A DNA stretch of 18,272 nt. Origin: Bacteroides sp. (GTDB lineage Bacteria > Bacteroidota > Bacteroidia > Bacteroidales > Bacteroidaceae). The DNA is taken from positions 1-18,272 of the forward strand of contig DXLM01000065.1 in assembly GCA_019414725.1 (NCBI GenBank), read 5' to 3'. The first letter of the stretch is position 1, and the number at the start of each line of letters is the position of its first letter. This document shows positions 8,033 to 15,429 of this stretch, piece after piece. The notes beneath the pieces are model-generated. The model ran no database searches, had not been told where the DNA came from, and saw only the letters and a program-made list of their open reading frames with translations. The translations under genes and the position numbers were made by a program.

Positions 8033-10270
8033 ATGAAAAAACAAATATTGTTAGGTGCGTTGGCGTTTGTTCTGTTTGCCTCTGTTTCGGCGCAGTCTGT
8101 CGATACACCTGTTTATTTAGATGATACAAAGCCTGTTGAGTTACGTGTTGAAGATGCCTTGTCCAGAATGACACTGGAAGAGAAAATTGCTATGATTCAT
8201 GCTCAGTCTAAGTTCTGTTCTCCCGGTGTTTCCCGCTTGGGTATTCCTGAGATCTGGTGTACTGACGGACCTCATGGTATTCGTCCGGAGGTTTTGTGGG
8301 ACGAATGGGATCAGGCCGGATGGACAAACGATTCATGTGTTGCTTTTCCGGCATTAACATGTCTGGCTGCGACCTGGAATCCTGACATGGCTTTGTTGTA
8401 TGGCAAGAGTATCGGTGAAGAGGCTCGCTATCGAAATAAAACTATTTTATTAGGACCGGGCGTAAATATTTATCGTACACCCTTGAATGGACGTAACTTT
8501 GAATATATGGGAGAAGATCCTTATCTGAGCAGCAAGATGGTGGTTCCTTATGTACAAGGGGTTCAAAGTAATGGCGTTGCTGCCTGTGTAAAGCATTATG
8601 CTCTGAATAATCATGAAGTCAATCGCCATACAACCAATGTGATTGTCGATGACAGAGCTTTGTATGAGATTTATCTGCCTGCCTTTAAAGCTGCGGTGCA
8701 AGAAGGTCATGCATGGAGTATCATGGGAGCGTATAATCTTTATAAAGACCAGCATTGCTGCCATAATCAATATCTTCTGAATGATATATTGAAAGGTGAA
8801 TGGGGATTTGACGGAGTTGTTGTCAGCGACTGGGGTGGTACTCACGATACTGACGAGGCCATTACTAACGGTTTGGACTTAGAGTTCGGAAGTTGGACCA
8901 ACGGACTGTCGAACGGAGCAAGTAATGCTTATGACAATTATTATCTGGCTAAAGCTTATCTGGATAAGATTAAATCGGGTAAATATACAACCAAAGAGCT
9001 GGACGAGAAAGTTCGTCGCATCCTTCGTCTTTCATTCCGTACGACAATGAACCGCAATCGTCCTTTCGGATCTATGGGAAGTCCTGAGCATTTTGATGCG
9101 GCCCGTACCATTGCAGAAGAAGGTATCGTGTTGCTTCAGAATAAAGGAAATGTGCTTCCGATTGATTTGAATAAAGCTTCAAAAATTGCAGTAATTGGCG
9201 AGAATGCGTTGAAGATGATGACCGTTGGCGGAGGTAGCTCTTCTTTGAAGGTAAAACATGAAATTTCACCGCTCGATGGCTTGAAAAAGAGAGTTGCCGG
9301 CAAGGCAGAAGTTCTTTTTGCAAGAGGATATGTCGGAGATGCCAGTGGCGAATACAACGGAGTTGTTACAGGACAGGATTTGTCAGATAACCGTTCGCCG
9401 GAAGAACTGATTGCTGAGGCTGTCAGCCTGGCAAAAGAATGCGATTATGTAATCTTCTTTGGTGGTTTAAATAAAAGTGCAGGACAGGATTGTGAAGATG
9501 CAGACCGTGCACAGCTGGGATTGCCCTACGGACAAGATCAGCTGATAGAAGCTTTGTCAAAAGTGAACAAAAACTTGATTGTCGTAAACATATCGGGTAA
9601 TGCCGTTGCTATGCCTTGGGTGAAATCTGTGCCGTCTATTGTTCAGGCATGGTTTTTAGGCAGTGAAGCCGGAAGCGCCATAGCATCTGTCCTTTTGGGA
9701 GATGTCAATCCTTCAGGTAAACTTCCTTTTACCTTCCCTGTTTGTCTGGAAGATGTTGGAGCTCATAAATTGGGTGAATATCCTGGTGTAAAGAGAGAGA
9801 ACGAGAATATCTGGGATGCGAAATACAATGAAGGTATTTTTGTGGGTTACCGTTGGCTCGATAAGGAAAATATTAAGCCTTTGTTTGCCTTTGGACATGG
9901 ATTAAGTTATACTCAGTTTGAATACGGCAAGGTTACGCTGGATTCTAAAGAAATGACTCAGGATGGAAAAATTGTGCTGACAGTCCCTGTTACCAATGTA
10001 GGCAAGAGAGAAGGAGCAGAAATCGTTCAGCTTTATATTTGTGATAAAAAGAGCTCACTTTCTCGTCCGGAAAAAGAATTAAAAGGTTTCTGTAAAGTCA
10101 AACTGGCTGCTGGAGAAACTAAAACAGTTTCTTTTACAATAGACAAATTGTCTTTGAGCTTTTTTGATGACAAGCAGCATAAATGGATTGCAGAACCTGG
10201 AAAATTTGAGGCTGTTATAGCTGCTTCTGCGGAAGATATAAAGTCGAAAACCGTATTTGAATTGAAATAA
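8033..10270 (+). CDS. GH3-family beta-glucosidase-type enzyme, secreted
   Basis: This is a second family 3 glycoside hydrolase (745 residues), clearly different from the one at 4461. ATG 8033 was chosen over an in-frame TTG at 8006, because it directly opens the signal peptide MKKQILLGALAFVLFASVSA, likely cleaved before QS. There is no lipobox, so the protein is probably soluble in the periplasm. The barrel has the sugar-binding WCTDGPHGIR and CVKHYALNNHEVNR segments and the nucleophile Asp266 in VVVSDWGG. The second domain carries the probable acid/base Glu488 in the CEDADR loop, followed by LGLPYGQDQLIEAL. A fibronectin III-like domain (about 640-725, VTNVGKREGAEIVQLYI) closes the protein, and no PA14 insert is seen. 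It is the last gene of the operon, starting 39 nt after the GH5 stop and ending 32 nt before an intrinsic terminator. Its likely role is final conversion of imported oligosaccharides to monosaccharides; the exact linkage is unknown. Confidence 0.93.
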   Translation: MKKQILLGALAFVLFASVSAQSVDTPVYLDDTKPVELRVEDALSRMTLEEKIAMIHAQSKFCSPGVSRLGIPEIWCTDGPHGIRPEVLWDEWDQAGWTNDSCVAFPALTCLAATWNPDMALLYGKSIGEEARYRNKTILLGPGVNIYRTPLNGRNFEYMGEDPYLSSKMVVPYVQGVQSNGVAACVKHYALNNHEVNRHTTNVIVDDRALYEIYLPAFKAAVQEGHAWSIMGAYNLYKDQHCCHNQYLLNDILKGEWGFDGVVVSDWGGTHDTDEAITNGLDLEFGSWTNGLSNGASNAYDNYYLAKAYLDKIKSGKYTTKELDEKVRRILRLSFRTTMNRNRPFGSMGSPEHFDAARTIAEEGIVLLQNKGNVLPIDLNKASKIAVIGENALKMMTVGGGSSSLKVKHEISPLDGLKKRVAGKAEVLFARGYVGDASGEYNGVVTGQDLSDNRSPEELIAEAVSLAKECDYVIFFGGLNKSAGQDCEDADRAQLGLPYGQDQLIEALSKVNKNLIVVNISGNAVAMPWVKSVPSIVQAWFLGSEAGSAIASVLLGDVNPSGKLPFTFPVCLEDVGAHKLGEYPGVKRENENIWDAKYNEGIFVGYRWLDKENIKPLFAFGHGLSYTQFEYGKVTLDSKEMTQDGKIVLTVPVTNVGKREGAEIVQLYICDKKSSLSRPEKELKGFCKVKLAAGETKTVSFTIDKLSLSFFDDKQHKWIAEPGKFEAVIAASAEDIKSKTVFELK

Positions 10271-10302
10271 GTTTTTAGTTAATCTTTGCAGATAAATATG
10301 TT

Positions 10303-10351
10303 CTTCCCTCTTTCGGCTTTGTGATACGAAGCTGGAAGGGGGAAGTTTTTT
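10303..10351 (+). terminator. Intrinsic terminator of the first PUL operon
   Basis: The left arm CTTCCCTCTTTCGGCTTT (10303-10320) pairs over all 18 positions with the right arm GAAGCTGGAAGGGGGAAG (10328-10345), including four G-U wobbles. The loop GTGATAC can close two further pairs. Six T residues follow (10346-10351). It lies 32 nt after the last GH3 stop codon, in the right place and orientation to end the susCD-GH3-GH5-GH3 transcript. Confidence 0.85.
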
Positions 10352-10589
10352 AAGGGAAGGGTTTGGTCTGCTCAAAATAGAAGTTTATTTTCTTTGTAAC
10401 AGGATTAAAGCTAGAAGAGATGACTTTTAAAATTAGGTGCTAAAAAATACGCAGTAAATTTTCAGCGATAAAAAGTTGTATATTGATTCGTGATATAGTT
10501 GTAGTATAGGGTATAACGGGTGGGCTGGAGGTAGAATTAAGTGTTGTTACGCAGAATTTTTATTTATTAAAAAGATATTTTTTGAATTG

Positions 10590-10629
10590 AATCCGTTTCT
10601 GTTATTCATAGAAGCGGATTTTCTTTTTA
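10590..10629 (+). terminator. Second terminator-like hairpin in the inter-operon gap
   Basis: The arms AATCCGTTTCT (10590-10600) and AGAAGCGGATT (10610-10620) pair over 11 positions with one G-U wobble around a 9-nt loop, followed by the T-rich run TTCTTTTTAT. The orientation is +. There is no T tract on the opposite side, so it should not work for the minus strand. No gene precedes it directly: it is either a backup for the terminator at 10303-10351 or the 3' end of an unannotated small RNA. Confidence 0.65.
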
Positions 10630-10749
10630 TGTACTTGCTTCTTGCTCATGATGTTGAATACTAGTGATTTATAAAATATGAAATATTATTCTGAATAGTT
10701 TCTTTCTTTTTTTGAATAGATATTTTTCCTTGTATTATATACCTTAAAT

Positions 10750-10757
10750 TACTTTTG
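10750..10757 (+). promoter_or_regulatory. Bacteroidota-type -7 promoter element (TAnnTTTG) of the second operon
   Basis: TACTTTTG matches the Bacteroides primary-sigma -7 consensus TAnnTTTG at every fixed position. A transcript would start near 10764, leaving a leader of about 55 nt before the ATG at 10820. The matching -33 TTTG is not well placed: the nearest candidates are a T run at 10723-10727 and CTTG at 10729-10732. The upstream half is therefore weak, which would suit a promoter that depends on an activator. Confidence 0.5.
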
Positions 10758-10819
10758 CGTTGATTGATTTTTACAATCTTAAATTTAATTTATGATTTAA
10801 ACTTTTTATTTAATGTTTT

Positions 10820-12322
10820 ATGAAAAACTTGATGCATGTAAAACATGGTGGTATCTATTGGATACTGAGTTTTATTCTGGGGCTATCGGCATGTAAAGAT
10901 AGCATATCAGAAGAAGGGAATATCCCTTATGATCCAAGTCTTCCTGTTGCGATTACAGGTTTTACTCCAGATTCGGGAGCGGTAAAGACACAGATGGTTA
11001 TTGAAGGTGAGAACTTTGGAACGGATACATCCTTGGTTAAGGTTTTCATTGGCGGCAAAAAGGCTGTATTGATAAGTGCGAAAAGTAACTTTATCTACTG
11101 TATGGTTCCTGCAAAAAGTTATGAAGGAACTGTATCCGTTACGGTTGGTGATCAAACAGCTACAGCTTCTGAGAAATTTCACTATAATAGAGAAATGATG
11201 GTCAGTACGCTGTATGGAAAAGTGCGTGATGATGGTAAATATGATGTGGTAGATGGAGCTTTTGATGAATCATTTATAAATTATTATGGTGTACAAGAAC
11301 CTACATGGTTCTCGTTTAATCCGAATGATTCAACAGAACTTTATATGTCGCAGGATAACGGAAAACCAATTCGTATTTTTGATTTAGACGAGAAGGTTGT
11401 TCGTACAGGTTTGACGACCGGTGAAGCTGGTACTCGTCGTATGAGAACCCTTTCGTGGACTGCGGATGGTGATACATTGATAGTAGCCAGTGATGATGGC
11501 GGCGGAGGCGATAATGACAAGGATCGTAAGAGTGCGATTTATGTTACAAAAAATGGAAACGGAGAATTTAGAAATGCTGGGGTGTTAGCTGCCGGAAGAC
11601 AGTGTAACGGAGTAGCAATTCATCCGGTTAACCATGAAATGTATTATAATAATTTCTCGAAAGGTGTACTTTATCGTTTCGACTATCATAAATGGGGAGT
11701 AGGACCTGAAAACTGTATGGCACATCGCGAATATATTACTACTATTCAAGATAATGAATGGGAATTTAATATTGTGATTCATCCTAGTGGGGACTATGCT
11801 TATCTTGTTGTAATCAATCGTCATTATATCATGCGTATGAATTATGACAAAGCGAAAAAAACATTCGGTGTTCCTTACCTTATAGCTGGTGGAGTAGGTC
11901 AGAGTGCATGGGTAGATGGTGTAGGAGCTAACGCTCGTTTGAACTCTCCTTATCAAGGTGTCTTTGTTAAAAATCCGGAGTATGTAAAAGCTAATAAGAG
12001 TGACGTATATGATTTCTATTTTACAGATTCAGGTAACCATTGTGTTCGTGTGTTAACTCCGGAAGGTGTTGTTACAACGTATGCAGGTCGTGGTAGTGCA
12101 AACCTTAATAATGAAGCTAGGGGATATGTAGATGGAACACTACGTGGTGAGGCCCGTTTCAATAATCCTCGTGGATTGGCATACGATGAGCAAAATAATG
12201 TGTTTTATGTGGGGGATATGGATAATCATATTATCCGTAAAATTGCTATGGAGGATGAAGATAGTGCACATGAGTCGGATGAAGAGGAGATTAGTGCAGA
12301 GAATACAGTAAGTAATAAATGA
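10820..12322 (+). CDS. IPT/TIG and NHL beta-propeller surface lipoprotein (candidate glycan-binding protein)
   Basis: The 500-residue protein starts with a lipoprotein signal that ends at Cys25 (lipobox LSAC), followed by KDSISEEG, an acidic stretch of the kind linked with surface export in Bacteroidota. Residues about 42-122 form an IPT/TIG immunoglobulin-like domain (ITGFTPDSGAVKTQMVIEGE...). The rest resembles an NHL-type beta-propeller; the clearest repeats are WVDGVGANARLNSPYQGV, FYFTDSGNHCVRVLTPEG, and YVDGTLRGEARFNNPRGLAY with VFYVGDMDNHIIRKI. Such proteins recur beside SusCD in Bacteroidota PULs; a role in surface glycan binding is likely but not shown. The last 23 residues (after about 477) form an acidic tail with 10 Asp/Glu, past the final propeller strand. 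The gene is first in its operon and its stop overlaps the next start (ATGA, 12319-12322), suggesting translational coupling to SusC. It has no catalytic domain that I recognise. Confidence 0.88.
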   Translation: MKNLMHVKHGGIYWILSFILGLSACKDSISEEGNIPYDPSLPVAITGFTPDSGAVKTQMVIEGENFGTDTSLVKVFIGGKKAVLISAKSNFIYCMVPAKSYEGTVSVTVGDQTATASEKFHYNREMMVSTLYGKVRDDGKYDVVDGAFDESFINYYGVQEPTWFSFNPNDSTELYMSQDNGKPIRIFDLDEKVVRTGLTTGEAGTRRMRTLSWTADGDTLIVASDDGGGGDNDKDRKSAIYVTKNGNGEFRNAGVLAAGRQCNGVAIHPVNHEMYYNNFSKGVLYRFDYHKWGVGPENCMAHREYITTIQDNEWEFNIVIHPSGDYAYLVVINRHYIMRMNYDKAKKTFGVPYLIAGGVGQSAWVDGVGANARLNSPYQGVFVKNPEYVKANKSDVYDFYFTDSGNHCVRVLTPEGVVTTYAGRGSANLNNEARGYVDGTLRGEARFNNPRGLAYDEQNNVFYVGDMDNHIIRKIAMEDEDSAHESDEEEISAENTVSNK

Positions 12323-15300
12323 AAAACACGGATAAAATGAAAAATATTATCACATTTCTTTTGGTGTTCTTCACCGCTACAACTGTTTGGGCTGAAAAAG
12401 TTATCGTATCGGGAACAGTTGTTGATTCAAATAAAGAGCCGCTGATAGGTGTAAACGTAACAGTAAAAGATGCTCCTGGACTGGGTACAATTACCGATAT
12501 TGATGGTCGTTATCGGATTGAAATAGATGCATATAGCACTTTGTTGTTTTCATATATTGGATTTGATACTTATAAGGTATTGATCAAGGAAAACATGAAA
12601 GTGGTAAATGTCCAGATGAAGGAATCTTCGAATAATGTTATCGATGAAGTCGTTATTACAGGTACTGGTGCACAGAAAAAAATCAGTGTTACCGGTGCTA
12701 TTACAACTGTCGGAGTAAAGGAACTTCAAACAGCTCCGGGCGGAAACTTGTCAAACGCCTTGGCAGGTAATGTTCCTGGTATTATGGCTATGCAGACTTC
12801 TGGTCAGCCGGGACAAAATACTTCTGAGTTCTGGATACGTGGTATCTCTACATTTGGTGCAAATACGTCTGCTTTGGTATTGGTTGATGGATTTGAGCGT
12901 GATTTGGATGATGTAAATATTGAAGATATTGAATCTTTTTCTGTATTGAAGGATGCCTCTGCAACAGCTATTTATGGTTCACGAGGTGCAAATGGTGTTG
13001 TATTGATTACGACTAAACATGGTGGTGCTGGTAAAATCAATATTGATGCGAAGGTGGAAACTTCTTATAATACCCGTACTATTACACCTGAATTTGTAGA
13101 TGGTATTACCTATGCAAATATGATGAATGAAGCACGTATTACTCGTAACCAGGAACCTATTTACTCTCCTGGAGAATTGGAAATTTTACGCAGAGGACTG
13201 GACCCGGATCTTTATCCGAATGTTGACTGGATGGGTATGCTGCTGCGTGACGGAGCTATGCAATATCGTGCGAACTTGAATCTGAACGGTGGTGGATCTA
13301 CTGCTAGATATTTCGTGTCTGTCAGCTATTTGCAGGAAAATGGTATGTATAATACGGATGAAGCTCTCCGGAAGGACTATAACACTAATACAAATGCAGG
13401 AACATGGAATTATCGATTGAACACTGATATTGATATTACTAAGACAACATTGTTGAAAGTTGGTGTATCTGGATCATTAAGAAAATGGAATGAACCTGGA
13501 TTGTCTGGAGATATATGGAAATCTTTGATGTATCAGAATCCTATCAGTATTCCTGTTATGTATTCAAACGGTTATGTACCGGCTTATGGAAGGGGAGAAC
13601 AGACTAACCCATGGGTACTGGCTACTTGGACTGGTTATAAAGAACATTGGGAAAATACAGTTCAGACTAATATCACGCTGGAGCAGAAGTTGGATTTTAT
13701 CACTAAAGGATTGAGATTTGTTGGACGCTTTGGCTTTGATACATGGAATAAAACGAATATTGACCGTATTAAATGGCCTAAACAGTGGAAAGCACAGCGT
13801 CAGCGTGATGAGTATGGAAATTTAGTCTTTACTCAGGTTTCGGATGAACAGCTGATGACACAGAGCAGTTCTTCTGAGGGTAATCGTAAAGAAGTATTCG
13901 AAGCTGAGTTACATTACGATCGTGCCTTTAATGAGCATCACATTGGTGGATTGGTTAAGTTTAATTATGATACTCAGGTAGCTACAGTAAATATTGGTGA
14001 TGATATTAAGAATGGTATAGCCAGACGTCATATGGGATTGGCTGGACGTTTCAGTTATAATTGGAAGTTCCGTTATTTTGCTGATTTCAATTTTGGATAC
14101 AATGGATCTGAAAACTTTGCCGATGGTCATAGATTCGGTTTCTTCCCAGCTTTTTCTGTAGCTTGGAATGTGGCAGAAGAACCATGGATTAAAAAAATAG
14201 CTCCTTGGTGTAATATGTTTAAGTTACGTTACTCTTGGGGTAAAGTAGGTAATGATAATTTAAATATTGGAGGTACTCAATATCGCTTCCCGTATCTTTA
14301 CACAATTGGTGATGGAGGAAGTTATCAGTGGGGAGATTACTCCTACGATCGTAATTATGTCGGATTGAAATATACAGATGTAGCTTCTGTAGGAGCTACT
14401 TGGGAAGTTGCTACCAAACATGATGTGGGTGTAGACCTTTCACTCTTCAATGATAAGTTTACTGCAACAGTCGATTATTTCCATGAACAGCGAGATGGAA
14501 TCTGGATGGAACGTAAATATCTGCCTGCTATTATTGGTCTTTCGGGTATCACTCCAAGAGCAAATGTTGGTAGCGTATTGTCTGAAGGTTTTGATGGTAA
14601 TTTTGCATATCGCCAGAAAATAGGAAAAGTTGATATAACTGTACGAGGTAATATCACATATAGCAAGAATACTGTTCTGGAAAAAGATGAAGAAAACAAT
14701 GTATATCCATACCAGATGGAAGAAGGTTATCGAGTAGATCAGGCTAAAGGATTGATAGCTTTGGGACTTTTCAAGGATTATGATGATATTCGTAATAGCC
14801 CGAAACAGGAATTTGGAACAGTACAGCCGGGAGATATTAAATATAAGGATGTAAATGGTGATGGTGTAGTAAATGATGGCGACCGTGTAGCTATTGGAGC
14901 TACTACCAGACCGAATATGATTTATGGTTTTGGTATTTCTGGTACATGGAAAGGATTTGACTTGAACGTTCACTTCCAGGGTGCAGGAAAGAGTTCATTC
15001 TTTATTGATGGTCCTACTGTCTATGCATTCAGTTCAGGTGAATGGGGTAATGTGCTGAAGGATGTGGCCGAATCTGACCGCTGGATTTCTGCTGACATAT
15101 CAGGTAATCCTGCAACAGAAAACCCGAATGCAGAATATCCGCGTTTGTCATTTGGAGGAAACAGTAATAACTACCGTGCTTCTACATTCTGGTTGCGTGA
15201 CGGTTCATATTTGCGTTTGAAGACATTGGAGTTTGGTTATACACTTCCCAAGCAGATTGTAAATAAAATCATGTTCAATAATATACGTGTATTCTTCCGT

Positions 15301-15420
15301 GGAAGCAATATTCTGACATTCTCTAAGTTTAAACTTTGGGATCCGGAATTGCATAGCTCAACAGGTACAGAATATCCATTGTCTAGAAGCTTAACATTTG
15401 GTTTAACTGTTAATATTTAA
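12319..15420 (+). CDS. SusC/RagA-family TonB-dependent outer membrane transporter (complete)
   Basis: This is a full-length SusC importer. It has 1033 residues from ATG 12319, which overlaps the preceding stop by 4 nt. An in-frame ATG at 12337 gives a tidier signal peptide (MKNIITFLLVFFTATTVWA, cleaved before EKV) and is an alternative start. Residues about 27-100 form the carboxypeptidase-regulatory-like domain (VSGTVVDSNKEPLIGVNVTV ... DIDGRYRIEI ... SYIGFDTY). A TonB-box-like VIDEVVITGTG (107-117) follows, then the plug (about 120-235) with FWIRGISTFG and ATAIYGSRGANGVVLITTK. The rest is barrel, ending in SRSLTFGLTVNI. A calcium-loop-like DVNGDG starts at residue 844. There is no N-terminal STN domain, so signalling through an ECF anti-sigma factor is not expected. 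Its SusD partner begins 9 nt downstream. The protein is only moderately similar to the other SusC of the window, so this is not a recent duplication. Confidence 0.97.
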   Translation: MKNTDKMKNIITFLLVFFTATTVWAEKVIVSGTVVDSNKEPLIGVNVTVKDAPGLGTITDIDGRYRIEIDAYSTLLFSYIGFDTYKVLIKENMKVVNVQMKESSNNVIDEVVITGTGAQKKISVTGAITTVGVKELQTAPGGNLSNALAGNVPGIMAMQTSGQPGQNTSEFWIRGISTFGANTSALVLVDGFERDLDDVNIEDIESFSVLKDASATAIYGSRGANGVVLITTKHGGAGKINIDAKVETSYNTRTITPEFVDGITYANMMNEARITRNQEPIYSPGELEILRRGLDPDLYPNVDWMGMLLRDGAMQYRANLNLNGGGSTARYFVSVSYLQENGMYNTDEALRKDYNTNTNAGTWNYRLNTDIDITKTTLLKVGVSGSLRKWNEPGLSGDIWKSLMYQNPISIPVMYSNGYVPAYGRGEQTNPWVLATWTGYKEHWENTVQTNITLEQKLDFITKGLRFVGRFGFDTWNKTNIDRIKWPKQWKAQRQRDEYGNLVFTQVSDEQLMTQSSSSEGNRKEVFEAELHYDRAFNEHHIGGLVKFNYDTQVATVNIGDDIKNGIARRHMGLAGRFSYNWKFRYFADFNFGYNGSENFADGHRFGFFPAFSVAWNVAEEPWIKKIAPWCNMFKLRYSWGKVGNDNLNIGGTQYRFPYLYTIGDGGSYQWGDYSYDRNYVGLKYTDVASVGATWEVATKHDVGVDLSLFNDKFTATVDYFHEQRDGIWMERKYLPAIIGLSGITPRANVGSVLSEGFDGNFAYRQKIGKVDITVRGNITYSKNTVLEKDEENNVYPYQMEEGYRVDQAKGLIALGLFKDYDDIRNSPKQEFGTVQPGDIKYKDVNGDGVVNDGDRVAIGATTRPNMIYGFGISGTWKGFDLNVHFQGAGKSSFFIDGPTVYAFSSGEWGNVLKDVAESDRWISADISGNPATENPNAEYPRLSFGGNSNNYRASTFWLRDGSYLRLKTLEFGYTLPKQIVNKIMFNNIRVFFRGSNILTFSKFKLWDPELHSSTGTEYPLSRSLTFGLTVNI

Positions 15421-15429
15421 TCTTGTCTT

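Larger units (their letters stand above)
10352..10819 (+). other. Non-coding gap between the two PUL operons
   Basis: No credible protein gene is seen on either strand in these 468 nt. From left to right the gap holds an unexplained stretch (10352-10589) with a short G-rich patch near 10506-10532, a terminator-like hairpin (10590-10629), then a very AT-rich segment with the promoter element at 10750-10757. A small inverted repeat GATTG/CAATC (10762-10766 and 10774-10778) sits at the expected transcript start. No regulator binding site could be named. Confidence 0.7.

Noticed and set aside
10256..10288. TTTG and TAATCTTTG with promoter-like spacing at the end of the GH3 gene
   Set aside because: The -7 element has one base too many for TAnnTTTG, and a transcript would run at once into the strong terminator at 10303.
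10448..10554. TACGCAG repeated exactly 100 nt apart (10448-10454 and 10548-10554) in the inter-operon gap
   Set aside because: Seven bases in AT-rich DNA without further matching flanks can easily arise by chance; no third copy was seen.
10779..10800. TTAAAT/ATTTAA inverted repeat in the leader of the IPT/NHL gene
   Set aside because: It consists only of A and T in a very AT-rich stretch, so chance and weak pairing are sufficient explanations.
14440..14973. Long minus-strand open frame inside the second susC (others at 3405-3914 and 846-1304)
   Set aside because: It lies fully inside a well-supported + strand gene, encodes a low-complexity product without recognisable domains, and has no promoter or start context.
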